Shown: piece by piece, positions 27,659-38,748 of the stretch
How the letters are laid out: each line of letters begins with the position of its first letter
Numbering within the stretch: the stretch's first letter is position 1
Assembly (NCBI GenBank): GCA_030407315.1
Contig: JALQPE010002454.1
Coordinates: 1-64,000 of the forward strand
Direction: 5' to 3'
Length of the DNA stretch: 64,000 nt
DNA from: Asparagopsis taxiformis
Taxonomy: Eukaryota > Rhodophyta > Florideophyceae > Bonnemaisoniales > Bonnemaisoniaceae
Notes under the pieces: model-generated
What the model was told of the DNA's origin: nothing
What the model saw: only the letters and a program-made list of their open reading frames with translations
Databases searched by the model: none
Made by a program: the position numbers and the translations under genes

Positions 27659-30600
27659 GCTCAGCCCCACGAGAAGAAGGTGGAAGGGCAAGGCGCCGAC
27701 GAAGGAGAGGCGCTTCACTTAGAGCAGACGTCGATCATGCAAATCCCCAAAGCAACCCTCGCCACACTGCCAATCAACAGCAACTCACTTCCGAAACACA
27801 CCGCCCGCAAACTCCCCAATCTACTCCTGAAAGGCCTCCACCAACCTCGTCCGAAGTTAATGCCGAGCAAGTTCGACTTACAGAGGAAGCCCATCGAGCA
27901 AGCGTAGAGGCAGATCGTTTGGCCAAGGCTGCTGAACTTCTCGCGAAGCGTGGAGACGAGAGGTCCTTAAATTTGTCCTATGTCCTTGTTGGTCCCGATG
28001 ATACTCCCCCTAGCGCTCGTCTCTCCGATGCGGAGCTTAGACAGTTGGATTCTTCCCTGAAGAAATGTAATGGTTTCCTTCGGAAGATCAAGTTTTCCGG
28101 CCTAACTGAAGAATCTGCTCCCAGTTTGTGTTCTGAGGCGAACTCTTTAAACCTATCTCGTTACATTTCAGAAGTTGTCACTGCCATCGCTGAGAGCAAG
28201 TTGAAATCTAGTGACACTGATCATCTTGTCTCACTGTGCGTCCAGTTGCACCGCAGATATGAAGAATTTGCATCCCAATTAGCTTCCGCTCTGCGTCAGG
28301 TAATTACCGCCTCACCAGGCAGAGAGCTTTCTGCAAGAAAAGGCGCAATGCGCTTACAAGTTGAACTATTCATCCTTGGCGTATGTGTTGATGTCAATTC
28401 TGTAACTTCCGTTCTCCGTGATGTAATGCGAGGATCTAAAGAATCTAAAGAAGAACAACTAAACAGTTTGAGCGTCATTGGCACATTCATTCGAGCAGGT
28501 GCGAGGTGTTTCCTCCCTCATACAGGCAACCAATCTGAATCTCGGGATGATGAACAACCTACCATATCGGTCTCTACGTGGGAAGACGAAATCCTCCCCC
28601 AATCTTCAAAGGTAAATATCGAATCTGCTTTAACAACCTACTACGAAAATGAAGTGGTAAGGTTTGTTAACGAAGCTGCCGACCAGTTGAATGCATCCAC
28701 CTTGGCAGCTAATGATTTACGGCAAGCACGTGGATCTCCAGATGATGCAAAATCATCTGGTCATGAAAGTTCAAAGGTGTTCTATGAGAAAGCCGTGTCT
28801 TCTGCAACCACTCTGGCAGAAGCACTCGGAAAAACAGCCTTTTTCCCAAGTGCTGCCCAACTCATCGTGTCTTCCCAGGATGTGAGTGCGGTTCATGATC
28901 CTTCCCAGGTTATGGTTTCAAACCCAATGACCTTAGCTGTGAAAGCTCGAGCCGCGAACATAGAAACTGATGCTGCTCTGTTTGGCGCCCATCCTTTTGA
29001 TAGCGAGGAAGAACAATCTTTCTACTGCGATTTGCCAACGCTGGCGGACCTCAAAAAGACAGAAGAGCAGGATTCCGATCGAGTTGGAAAGTTGAAGTCT
29101 GGGATGAAAGATGCATCTGGAGCAAATAAAACTGCCCATGGATCTTCAGATTCACGTGCTCGTATGGACTCGAAGCATAGCTCCAACACAAAGCTGTCTA
29201 ATGATGGACGGAGGCGTGGAGCGGACAAAGTTGCATCGCTGGACTCCATAATCGGACGTCTTTCTCAAGTAGAGACGAAAGAGGGTGCCAACAACTTCGT
29301 TCACCAGTTTGTTCCTGCAATCGATGGTTCCAGGAGTGGCTGTAAGCGATTGGCAAATGTACTCTTTTCCGTTTCCCCACAAAAGCTCAATTTACTTCCT
29401 ACCTACTCTAGAGTTGCTGCTAGTTTGTATCCGCTGTACCGGGATGTTGCTGATTCAGTCGCTTCAAGTCTTGAGGAAGAATTCCGATTTCTTGTTGGTA
29501 AGAGAGATATTGATGAGAAGAGTTTGGCCGCATGCATCAAGGTGGCGCAATACATTGGTGAATACGTCAAGTTTGGGCTCATAGGAACTTCGACCATGTT
29601 TGACCTTCTAGCTTTCTGTATGAAGGATTTTGGTGGGCACAGAGTAGATGCAGCTTGTCATCTCTTGGAGAGCTGTGGCCGTTTCGTCTATCGTACTCCA
29701 ACAACTCATATTCGGATGTCAACAACTCTGGACACTTTATGGCGTCTGAAGTCAGTCAAGAACTTAGAAGCCCGTCATAATGCATTGGTAGAAACTGCTT
29801 TCTTTGCAGCACGACCGTCGGCATCTAGTAGGATTCAAAAGCGGAAAGACAGGCCACCAGTGCATGAATACGTCAGACATTTGATTTATTTCCGTCTGAG
29901 TTCTGCCAATATTCGATGGACGCAAACCCAACTTCTGAAGTTGCCATGGGACGATGATCTCGAAAATTATGTTGCGAAGAAGTTTGTGAAGATTTCGCGA
30001 GCAAGGTTTTCCACTATTCCGTATATATCAAGTTTGCTTGGTTCCCTTCAGAAGCACAAGTCTGGTCTAGTTATTACAGTTGTTGATTCACTTGTGGAAT
30101 CAATTAGAGCTGGTCTTGAGAAGAATGATGGTCGAGATAGCCAAAGACGTATTGCTGAAGTTCATTTACTGGGGGAACTATACAAATGTGGCGTTGTGGA
30201 TGAAAGACTCATATACAATGTTTTGTATGACAGTATTACTCTAGGCTATTCCGGATCGGAACTTTCTGCGGCAGGGATGGGACTGGTTTCTGGTACACTG
30301 TCGAGTACCAGAGATTCCGAACAGGTTGAGAACGATTATCAGTCGAGTAAGGGAGCTAACGGAACGAATGGGACATTCACGAGTGCTCCTGATCCTCCGG
30401 GAGATTTTTTTCGAGTTCGAATCGCCTGTGTTATCATTGAGTCTTGCGGACGAATTCTAGCTGCCTCAAATCGTCGAAAGCTTGAGGTATTCTGGATTAT
30501 ACTGGATCGGTACATATATTGCAAGACTTTCCAAGCAGGATTGGGGAATCGCCTTCCACTGCACATCAATCATGTAGTTGGTGATGCTTTTGAACACGCC

Positions 30601-31782
30601 CTGCAGAAACCGAGACGATTATTCAAGGATGATAGGTTCGGATCTGACGGCGAAATGCGCATATCTGTGACAGAGTCAGTTTATCCTGGAAGTCGACGGG
30701 AACATCAGCGGCATACTCCTATTCAGTCGATGCTTGCCAAGCCTTTCTCACGGAGTCGATCTCTAGAGGAGGCACTCGAGGCAGTCGAACAAATTGAAAG
30801 TAGTGCCGCAGATGTTGCATTAATCTGTTTGCCGGTGAGACAAGTCCCACCCGTGTCTGACGATCCTAGCAAGGCAGAAATACAGCCTCCGATGGAGAAA
30901 CCAGTTGGTTACAGTACGCCAGAGCGCGATTCAATCGAACACTTGAAAAACAATGGTAGGAATCAGGGCGACGACCGTTTCTCGGAGGAATACGCAGAAG
31001 AAGATGAAGAAGACCGTGGGGATGATAGTTCATGTTCCGATGACTTGGTTTCCAATGACTACGTGTCAGAAAGTGATGATGACAATGATGGTGTAGACAG
31101 CGAAAATTATCACTCCTCAGGAGCTGGGGAAGACTCAGATGACGTTGATGAGGATGATGAGGATGAAGACGATGATGAGGATGTAATCCTCAGCATGCCT
31201 CGGCAACGTAGAACAGAAGAAGAAGATGCGTTTGCTAAGGAGCTTGCTGCATATACTGCTGCGGCTGTCCAGTCTGCCAGGGCTTCATCTTCTCGAGTGA
31301 CTACGTTCGACAGAATGGCGATACCGATGAGTCTCATGACGAAGAAACAGGATTCAGGAAATATTAAGACCGCGTTTGGTACGAGAAACACTCCAGGGGA
31401 TTCGGAATCGTCAGGAGAACGGGATGGGGAAAGTAGGACTACGCGTCGGCGAGCAAATCAAATGCAGTCAGTTGAGTTTAAAATGCTCTTCAGACGAGGT
31501 GGAAAAAGCCACATGCATGAACTTCATGTTCCAGCATCTAGTTCTCTTGCTGTGGCTGCGAAAGAAAGTGAGACTGCAGATGCAGCAAGACTAGAGGAGA
31601 CAAAGAGATTGGTTTTGCAGAGTAACACCGTGTTGAATGATGAGGCGGATGATCTCGACGATGAAGTACCTATTCAGGCTGAGCAAAATGCTCGTGCCAA
31701 GGAAGAGAGTATCCGGCAACAACGTGACGCTGATCAGAAAGAACTTCTCGCGACGCTATTCAAACCCAAGCCTCGAAGATAG
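27655..31782 (+). CDS. UPF2: UPF2, regulator of nonsense transcripts
   Basis: A single-exon frame of 1,375 residues, close to the usual length of UPF2. It links UPF1 and UPF3 in the nonsense-mediated mRNA decay complex. After a basic, Gln-rich N-terminus come three MIF4G-like helical domains at about residues 120-350, 527-735 and 742-995. A strongly acidic stretch (about 1105-1180, runs of Asp and Glu) follows, then the conserved block before the C-terminus (PRQRRTEEEDAFAKELA). The C-terminal segment with VEFKMLFRRGG (about 1270-1285) and the helix after it match the UPF1-binding region. It is convergent with the next gene; the two stops are 114 bp apart. Confidence 0.9.
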   Translation: MSSAPREEGGRARRRRRRGASLRADVDHANPQSNPRHTANQQQLTSETHRPQTPQSTPERPPPTSSEVNAEQVRLTEEAHRASVEADRLAKAAELLAKRGDERSLNLSYVLVGPDDTPPSARLSDAELRQLDSSLKKCNGFLRKIKFSGLTEESAPSLCSEANSLNLSRYISEVVTAIAESKLKSSDTDHLVSLCVQLHRRYEEFASQLASALRQVITASPGRELSARKGAMRLQVELFILGVCVDVNSVTSVLRDVMRGSKESKEEQLNSLSVIGTFIRAGARCFLPHTGNQSESRDDEQPTISVSTWEDEILPQSSKVNIESALTTYYENEVVRFVNEAADQLNASTLAANDLRQARGSPDDAKSSGHESSKVFYEKAVSSATTLAEALGKTAFFPSAAQLIVSSQDVSAVHDPSQVMVSNPMTLAVKARAANIETDAALFGAHPFDSEEEQSFYCDLPTLADLKKTEEQDSDRVGKLKSGMKDASGANKTAHGSSDSRARMDSKHSSNTKLSNDGRRRGADKVASLDSIIGRLSQVETKEGANNFVHQFVPAIDGSRSGCKRLANVLFSVSPQKLNLLPTYSRVAASLYPLYRDVADSVASSLEEEFRFLVGKRDIDEKSLAACIKVAQYIGEYVKFGLIGTSTMFDLLAFCMKDFGGHRVDAACHLLESCGRFVYRTPTTHIRMSTTLDTLWRLKSVKNLEARHNALVETAFFAARPSASSRIQKRKDRPPVHEYVRHLIYFRLSSANIRWTQTQLLKLPWDDDLENYVAKKFVKISRARFSTIPYISSLLGSLQKHKSGLVITVVDSLVESIRAGLEKNDGRDSQRRIAEVHLLGELYKCGVVDERLIYNVLYDSITLGYSGSELSAAGMGLVSGTLSSTRDSEQVENDYQSSKGANGTNGTFTSAPDPPGDFFRVRIACVIIESCGRILAASNRRKLEVFWIILDRYIYCKTFQAGLGNRLPLHINHVVGDAFEHALQKPRRLFKDDRFGSDGEMRISVTESVYPGSRREHQRHTPIQSMLAKPFSRSRSLEEALEAVEQIESSAADVALICLPVRQVPPVSDDPSKAEIQPPMEKPVGYSTPERDSIEHLKNNGRNQGDDRFSEEYAEEDEEDRGDDSSCSDDLVSNDYVSESDDDNDGVDSENYHSSGAGEDSDDVDEDDEDEDDDEDVILSMPRQRRTEEEDAFAKELAAYTAAAVQSARASSSRVTTFDRMAIPMSLMTKKQDSGNIKTAFGTRNTPGDSESSGERDGESRTTRRRANQMQSVEFKMLFRRGGKSHMHELHVPASSSLAVAAKESETADAARLEETKRLVLQSNTVLNDEADDLDDEVPIQAEQNARAKEESIRQQRDADQKELLATLFKPKPRR

Positions 31783-31896
31783 CGGAAGCGAGAACTGTTT
31801 TGAAAGTGCACTAGTTTCACATGACCGCACCAGTGATTACGCATACGTTTCTTTTGGGAACTGTACAATTAAACCAGAACTAAACATCTACATGAA

Positions 31897-34662
31897 TCAA
31901 CATTTAGGTGAATTTCGCCGTGGTGGTGGTGGGCGAACATGTGGTGATATAGGCTTCTTACTCGCTTCATTGGGATTTGCGGCTTCCTCAAGATCGTCGT
32001 CCAATACTGTTGGCAACAACTCATCCCAGTCGGTAGAAGCCAATGCACCAACACTAGCATCTGGACCATTTCCGTTGAGCTTGCTCCGACGAGGCAGGGA
32101 GACAGAAACTCGCTTCGATTTGCCCACACCCGTCGACTCCTCGAGTCTTAATATGGTATCACTCGAGACAGGTGTTTTGGTAGCGAACAGACCGGCATTA
32201 CGAGCTCTTTCGTCCCCAAAACTCACAGGTTCAACCGCATGGGTTCGCGGGTTAGACAACATCGGTTTATCTCCATTGTTTGTATTGGGTCCCAGATCTA
32301 AACATCCTCCATCAACAGTTCCTGATAAGCGCGCCCTTTCCTCGTACGCATTGCGTTCATCGACTGTTAGTAAACTCCATAAACGAGCCATATTACTATA
32401 GGCATCACTAATAGGGTCGTCTGGTCTTAATAAACGCTCTTTTGGAAAATGTTCTTCAAGGAATGTTTCCCACGCTGATTTGACCTTTCCAGTTAATCCC
32501 TGACGGCCGTTTCCAATTGTCTCAGTGTCGACCAGATCCTTTGTTGCATCGCTTGGTAAGTCTGTTCCAATTGGCTCCTGCAAATCTCGACATGAATCCG
32601 TTACCTGGGCAAGCGTATCTGGACCTTTCGCGAGTTTTACAGCAGAAATCAATTCGACTGGTTTCTTCTCCGCACGAGGTTTCTTGAGAGCGGGAAGACG
32701 AGTAGACCGGGATTTTCCGTTTTGATTGTGCACTGAAGCAGGATCATTGGAATCATCATCGGTGGAGATATCAGACAAAGTACGCCTCTTAGATCTTCGC
32801 GTCGGAGGCGAGTTTACAGGACTGCACCCTCCCGTAGTAGATAATTCTGGGTCATCTTGTCCCAAGCGACAGTTCTTTTTTGAATTTGTGGCCACCTCTT
32901 TTGATGTCTGGCTGCGAGAAGGGTTTTGAACTCCTGATTTGGAATTAGTCAAGTCGAGTGAACCAGAAGAATGAGCAGCACTCCCTACAGCGGGAGTATT
33001 TGACGACATAGGGACGTCTTTGGGCGCGGAGTTTCTGAAGACACTAATTTCACCCTTTGTCCATCGCGGAGCTCGGCGTAAATTCCTGAGAAGGAGCAGA
33101 CTTGTATTTTCACGGGATGCTAGGGCCGCCCGAGCTTCGACTGCTGACATATTATTTGATTTGCTTCCGGAGCCTGCAATCGCCATATATGCCAAACGGC
33201 CTGAAGCGACGTCAATGGCGGATATAAGCAACGCGCGGGGACGTTCTTTGAAGGATAATTTATCGCTCTTCTTGAGTACTGCACGTTTTTTGTGTGAGAA
33301 AACGACGGTTGCAGTTTCAAAAGCTCCCCCATGAGAGCAGATTCGCCATCTCCGAGAAAAAATGACTTCAGTCTCTCGCCGACGCAGTAGTGTATATCGA
33401 GAATGTGGAGCATCAAGACCGTACGTGGTGTCCTCTCTTCTATGGACTGCAGCAATATCAGCAATTGTAGCAGCTTCCATTAAGATTCTGTACGATGGCT
33501 TGTCACCTAGATGTGCGTGATTTGAACAATATGCAACGAAAAAGTTGTCGACACGTTTGGCTCGGGCAGGAGCCAGGCAACGATAGTGAAAGACCTGTTT
33601 GCATTTCTGAATATAGCAGCCAATAGTCGCACCTCGAGTGCCACATTGGGAGCATTTGAGTTGACGGCCTCTCAGATATTCTTCATACACACGATGGAGT
33701 TGGCCGGTGCGTGAGTCAGTGAATACTTGTGGCGCCCAGCATGCACAGTCAAAGTGAACGTGAAGTTGTGCTACCCCTTTCTTGTCCACAAATGGACCAA
33801 TTAACTCACTGACGATTTCATTGTTATCATATAAAGCTGGATCTGGACAAAGGCAACATTCTGAACGGCAGCCAGAACCCACAGAAGTTCTGGGTTTCTT
33901 TGAAGCTGTACGAGTAACGCGAGTTTTCACTGAAGAGGATTGTGCCACACCAGTTTGGGAGGATTTTGGGTCCAGGGCAACATCTTTGGGAATAGGTGAT
34001 TTGGGTAAAGTGGTGGCGAGGTTGCTGGATGTATGCCGACGTAAATTTTTACGAGCTTTTGCCTTGTTGGCCGCTTTTGCTTTTTCAGTTATCTTCCTCA
34101 CGCGTTGAGAACGGGCACGCTCAATGGCGAGATGGATTTGAGCAGCACCGCGAATGAGAGGGGGGTTATCGAGCGGCAGTGCGACCGTTTTGGCGGCACT
34201 TTCCTTGTCTGCCAATGAAGCGGGGTCCTGGTTAGTGGCAAGACGGGCAATGAAGTTTGAGTCGGAAAGGCTGGGTTTTGGAGCTACCGAACGGTTGTTC
34301 ATAAGATGTCGATCAATAAGACATGAAAGGTGAGAACGAGTGTGTTGGGGATCCACACCAAGCTGGCGACGGACGAGGTCGTCGAATAAAGCCTGTACAA
34401 CGTTGGGAGGGGATGGCGACGAACAGACAGAGGGTGGGTAAAGTCCGTGTGGACCGTGAGCGCCAGTGGGATTCACGGCTGGATGGGTTCGAAGACGATG
34501 CAGCGCTTCGTACAGGCGGAGCTGACGCGATGTCTGAGGCTGCTGCTCGTCAAGCGCATTCGCAGATGGATGCGGTCCCATACGTCGAACGTTGTTACAC
34601 GCGCTGTCGAGGTGAACACAGCGGCATGGAGTGGAAGATATGGCTTGGCGCCAAGAAGGCAT
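31897..34662 (-). CDS. Chromatin-type protein with extended PHD finger and HMG-box-like domain
   Basis: 921 residues from the ATG at 34660-34662. Residues about 270-380 hold a Cys/His-rich extended PHD module: CCLCPDP, then HFDCACW, CSQCG, GCYIQKC, FHYRCLA and YCSNH in the right order and spacing. A basic segment (about 180-230) and a region with SRRWRICSHGG and ALLISAIDV (about 420-500) surround it. Residues about 727-785 (SAWETFLEEHFPKE to NAYEERARL) look like an HMG-box: Trp near the start, Trp in the second helix, and a basic/acidic third helix. This suggests a nuclear chromatin reader or architectural factor. The precise orthologue is not clear. It shares a 306-bp divergent promoter with the RBBP6-like gene. 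Confidence 0.7.
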   Translation of the reverse strand: MPSWRQAISSTPCRCVHLDSACNNVRRMGPHPSANALDEQQPQTSRQLRLYEALHRLRTHPAVNPTGAHGPHGLYPPSVCSSPSPPNVVQALFDDLVRRQLGVDPQHTRSHLSCLIDRHLMNNRSVAPKPSLSDSNFIARLATNQDPASLADKESAAKTVALPLDNPPLIRGAAQIHLAIERARSQRVRKITEKAKAANKAKARKNLRRHTSSNLATTLPKSPIPKDVALDPKSSQTGVAQSSSVKTRVTRTASKKPRTSVGSGCRSECCLCPDPALYDNNEIVSELIGPFVDKKGVAQLHVHFDCACWAPQVFTDSRTGQLHRVYEEYLRGRQLKCSQCGTRGATIGCYIQKCKQVFHYRCLAPARAKRVDNFFVAYCSNHAHLGDKPSYRILMEAATIADIAAVHRREDTTYGLDAPHSRYTLLRRRETEVIFSRRWRICSHGGAFETATVVFSHKKRAVLKKSDKLSFKERPRALLISAIDVASGRLAYMAIAGSGSKSNNMSAVEARAALASRENTSLLLLRNLRRAPRWTKGEISVFRNSAPKDVPMSSNTPAVGSAAHSSGSLDLTNSKSGVQNPSRSQTSKEVATNSKKNCRLGQDDPELSTTGGCSPVNSPPTRRSKRRTLSDISTDDDSNDPASVHNQNGKSRSTRLPALKKPRAEKKPVELISAVKLAKGPDTLAQVTDSCRDLQEPIGTDLPSDATKDLVDTETIGNGRQGLTGKVKSAWETFLEEHFPKERLLRPDDPISDAYSNMARLWSLLTVDERNAYEERARLSGTVDGGCLDLGPNTNNGDKPMLSNPRTHAVEPVSFGDERARNAGLFATKTPVSSDTILRLEESTGVGKSKRVSVSLPRRSKLNGNGPDASVGALASTDWDELLPTVLDDDLEEAANPNEASKKPISPHVRPPPPRRNSPKC

Positions 34663-34968
34663 CGAACGGAAAAAGAAAGTTGGATTTTTGAATTATAGAG
34701 TGTTTTGATTGGCCGGTTTCAATTGGACCAATTATGTGCTTTTTTCATAAAATTGTGTTGCGTCCTGGACCTTGTCCATTTGCTCATCTCCGTCATCCGT
34801 ACGTGCGATGAACACTCCAACGCCGCACACACAACCATTCGCTTCCGCTCTATTCCATCTACTCAGCTTGCGCCCCGCGCAACACTGTTTCTCGCAACCA
34901 GTCCATGTTATTCCCTTGCTCCTCCGCCCTCTAGGCAGCTGCTCCCAGCAGCCAGTCTGCTTAACGAC

Positions 34969-37900
34969 ATGTCCTCCTCCGTTCATTTCCGCTTCAAGAG
35001 CGCCCGCCAATTTGAAAGCTTGTCCTTCGAGGGCGACTTTCTGAAAGTTGCCGACCTTAAAGTTGCCATTGTCGAGCGCAAAAAGCTCAACTTTGGCGAA
35101 GGCTTTGACCTTGAAATAAGCGATGCTTCAACTTCTGATGGTACGTCTTGCCACTTCATCTATTCAGATTATCTCACATCACTTTGCTTTTCCTAACAAT
35201 TAGCAATCTGTCTGTCTGTCTCTCTCTTGCGTTTCACTCGCAGTTTTCCATGATGAAAACGCCCTTGTACAAAAGAACACCTCTGTAATTGTACGCCGCA
35301 TTCCTGGTCTCAAACCTGGAGGAATATTATCACACCAGGACATGGCTGGCAAAAATGAACGCTATGCTGAGAAAGATCCTTCTACAGCTCCTACCAATCT
35401 CAACCCCTCATCTGATCATCCGGCCCCCGCTCTGCCCCAAACGATTGAAGGTGCTGACGAAGCAGATCGTATCGCTTCTCTCATTGATCAATCTGCGGCA
35501 ACATTTGAAAATTTTCCTCCCCCACCAAGAGGTCGCTACGGCAACCGAGGCAACTATCGCACCAATCGTTCAAACGGCTACCAAGCCTCCCGTGGTGGTA
35601 GTGCCTCTGCGTCGTACGGGGGCGCATCATCTGGTAATATGTATCCTGATCGCGCTCCTAGACCAAGCCAGAATTATGTTTGCCATAGATGCAACAAACC
35701 AGGCCATTGGATCGACCAATGCCCGACTAACGGTGATCCAACTTTTGACAAAATCAAAGTCAGGGCCCCAACTGGTATACCACGCAGTATGTTGCGTCAA
35801 GTAGATGCCCCAGAGTCAGGTACTGGTTTGCAGGATAGTTCAGGTCACTTTGTCACTTTGCAACCAAATGAAGAAGAGTTTGCTCGGCAAACCGTTGGCC
35901 TCCGTCTTTCTCAAGCCGCCGCAGCTGCAATGAGCAAGGATAAGGACCCCAAGGCACCTGATCCGCAACCGTCGACAGACTCTGTAGCGCACGCTGATGA
36001 AAATGGCAAAAGCGCATTACACGAATCTGTAGATGCTCCTGAAGAAGAGAAAGAATTGTTGAAGCCAGGCGCGCAAACACCGGCAGTATCAGATTCTGCT
36101 CATACTGCAAGTGCAGCAACTAGTCAATCAGTACTTTCGAAATCTTCCAATGACAAGAACACTACTCCAAACGTTCCTGAAGTTTCGATTTCGAAACCAC
36201 ATATTGGAAATGGGGCACGTGGTAATAGCGCAAGGAATAATGGTCGCCATGTACACAAGCCTGGTTTATTGTCTCAGTCAGGGCCAGGGCCGTTGAAGCC
36301 TCCAGCTGGAATCCCCATGCCTCCAATCCCCGGAGTACCACCCATGGGGATGCCTCCTTTCCCACCTGGTATGCCTCCTCCCCCACCCCACATCCTGATG
36401 GCGATGGCCGCAGCAAGTGGTCAAAACGGAATTCCTCCACTACCCCCGGGAATATTGCCGAATGTACCCATTCCGTTTGGAAATTCGCTGAATCCATCTG
36501 ATCCCGACGCACAGGCACCCGAATTACCAGGTAATCAACAACCGAGTTTTCCGCACTTCATGGCGATGATGCAAGCGCAACAGGTGAATCCGATGGGGGG
36601 ACCAGAGGGAGGTATCCCTGGGGTTGAGAAAATGGAAAAGAATGGTTCGTCTACAAGTAAGCCACATGATGAGAGTGTAGACGAACCTCAACCAGTCTCT
36701 TTGGAAGCAGAAGGTATACCGCGCGTTAGTACAGAAACGAAAAGCTCTCGAGAAGGTTCGGTAGGAAAGGAAAATGGGAAAGCTGATTGGGAGAGGCCGC
36801 CCGAGGAAGACAGGTCATTAGATCAGTCGAACAGTGAAAGAGTAGATTCTCAGAGCGGCTCTAGATCCGCATCACCTTCACATGGGAATTCTGATATTAG
36901 AGAAGAGAGATTTGCACATAGAAAGCCAAATCTCGACGAAAATGGACGACGTTTCCTTGATGAAAGGGGCGTGCAACAATCTCGCACTTCACGGCGATCC
37001 CAAAGCCGTTTTCATAGTCCACGCAGACGGTCTTCATCACCAGGACTTGCGAGTCCGGACCGTGGTCGACACTACAGCCCTCCACGTCGTCGTGAAAGAT
37101 CGCGTATAGAGGGTCCTCCGTTCCGAACAGACCTTCAAATGCAAATCGAAATGCCGACAGGAATAGACAGCCGGCTTGGTCGTCCCGCCCGAGGACATTC
37201 CACGCGGTCACCAGAAAGCAGCCCTGTCGGTCGAAGACCCCTCCCCCGCATCCGCTCACCAATCCGCGATGCTACATTTGCGGGTGTGAGACGACGAAGC
37301 CGTTCTCCGTCTATGCGGAGCCGTCGAACCCGTTCTCCAAGACGTTCGCCTAATGCGTTCTTGCCACGTAGCAGATCTCCTGGTGACCGTCGCCGTCGGC
37401 ATGGTAGTCCCTTGACTTCAATTAGGGGAAGGTCGCCGCACAGACGCCAAGACCAATGGCAAAGCCCTCCCACCTCCCCCAGCCGATTTGAGCGAAGTGG
37501 TCGATTTAGGTCGAGATCCCCTCTCGAACCGTACCGTTACAAGAGTATGCCTAGGGACAGAGCTTTGTCTCCACAAGAGAGATCTCGTACGCGTCGGTCC
37601 AGTGCTTCTCCTTCCCGGCTGAACGGGAGAATGAATGGTGCCAATGGCTACGATTTACCCGTCGTTGGAAATGGTTTATATCTTGATCCTCGCTTTGATG
37701 AAAAACGGTCTTCGGTAGTTAAGTCAAGCCGTTCTGATGCTATGGGTGGGAGTAGAATGGCAGGCCCAGAAAGGGATGGAGTGAGACTTGTCGCGATGAC
37801 AAAAGAACGAGCAGATAGAAAGCATAACGAATTCGAAGTCCCCCATGATCCAGTTGAAGCTGGATATGATTTCAGTCGTCGACCGGGTTTTGACAGTGAA

Positions 37901-38152
37901 TTAAACGATCGCGGCGGGCGAGAAGAGCGCTTGCGTACTGAAAGGCGTGTTCGTCGAGAGAGGGATCTCGATTCTAGAATTGATGATGATGCGCGTCATT
38001 CTAAGAGATTACGACGCGAAAGATCACTTGAACGTCTAGAACCCTCTCGAAGAGATAGAAGAGATCGCCGGTCTGTTCATGACAGACTCGGACAGCCGCA
38101 AAGAGAACGGAAACGGGGCCAACGTAGGTCTGTCCATGATCGTCTTGGGTAA
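34969..38152 (+). CDS. RBBP6/Mpe1-like protein (DWNN plus zinc knuckle), RING missing, one intron
   Basis: Exon 1 is 34969-35140 and exon 2 is 35244-38152, with a GTACGT...CGCAG intron of 103 nt. The spliced protein has 1,026 residues. Residues 1-78 form the ubiquitin-like DWNN domain (SVHFRFKSA, then VFHDENALV and VIVRRIPG after the join). A CCHC zinc knuckle follows (YVCHRCNKPGHWIDQCPTN, Cys at 204). The conserved TGIPRSML block comes next, but the RING finger that should follow is absent. The rest is low-complexity: Pro/Gly/Met-rich (about 340-450) and Arg/Ser-rich (about 520-800) with basic, repeated C-terminal segments (VHDRLG twice). RBBP6/Mpe1 acts in pre-mRNA cleavage and polyadenylation. 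Confidence 0.85.
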
Positions 38153-38748
38153 GATCTTGTTCTATATATGGAATTCTGGATTCGTGTTTACTTCGCTTCT
38201 GTGTTCGTGGGAGAGAAGCAGTTGGCATGCCTATTGCTCTTGTATCTAAAATATGTCTCAATGCTAGCATCTAGGATTGGCGCTTTTCTCCAGTTTGAGA
38301 CGAAATACAACGCAGTCTTGACTCTGCAGATATTAATATGTCATCAGGAGTTTAAAATATCTAGAAAGGCGGAACGCGCCAGCAACTTGCCGGTTTTGCC
38401 TATCCATAACGGACAAGATCTGATAGGTCTATTGTAGCCTCTGTATCTTTACAATAAAAAGGAGTTCAGCTTTTAAATGTACTTGCACGATTGTATTCTC
38501 GAGACATCATCTTCCTGGAAATGCCACCCTGTCGAAGAAAGACGACACATGTACAAGCGTTTAGTGAACTGGTGACTTTATAGCAGAAATGCTAATCTTG
38601 AGGAGCTTTCAACAACATTTTCAGCTTTGCCTGCCTTAGAGGACACCAAGGGTGAGGTCATCTAGATTTTTGTTTCGCAATCTGAAACACTATAATTCCT
38701 TGGCAGACTCAGAGGAAATAGCAGATAAATTATTGGGAAAAGGTCGAT
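38153..38748. other. Convergent intergenic region
   Basis: Lies between the RBBP6-like gene and STE24, which converge. AATAAAA at about 38451-38457 is a polyadenylation-type signal on the plus strand. No gene is supported. Confidence 0.45.
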
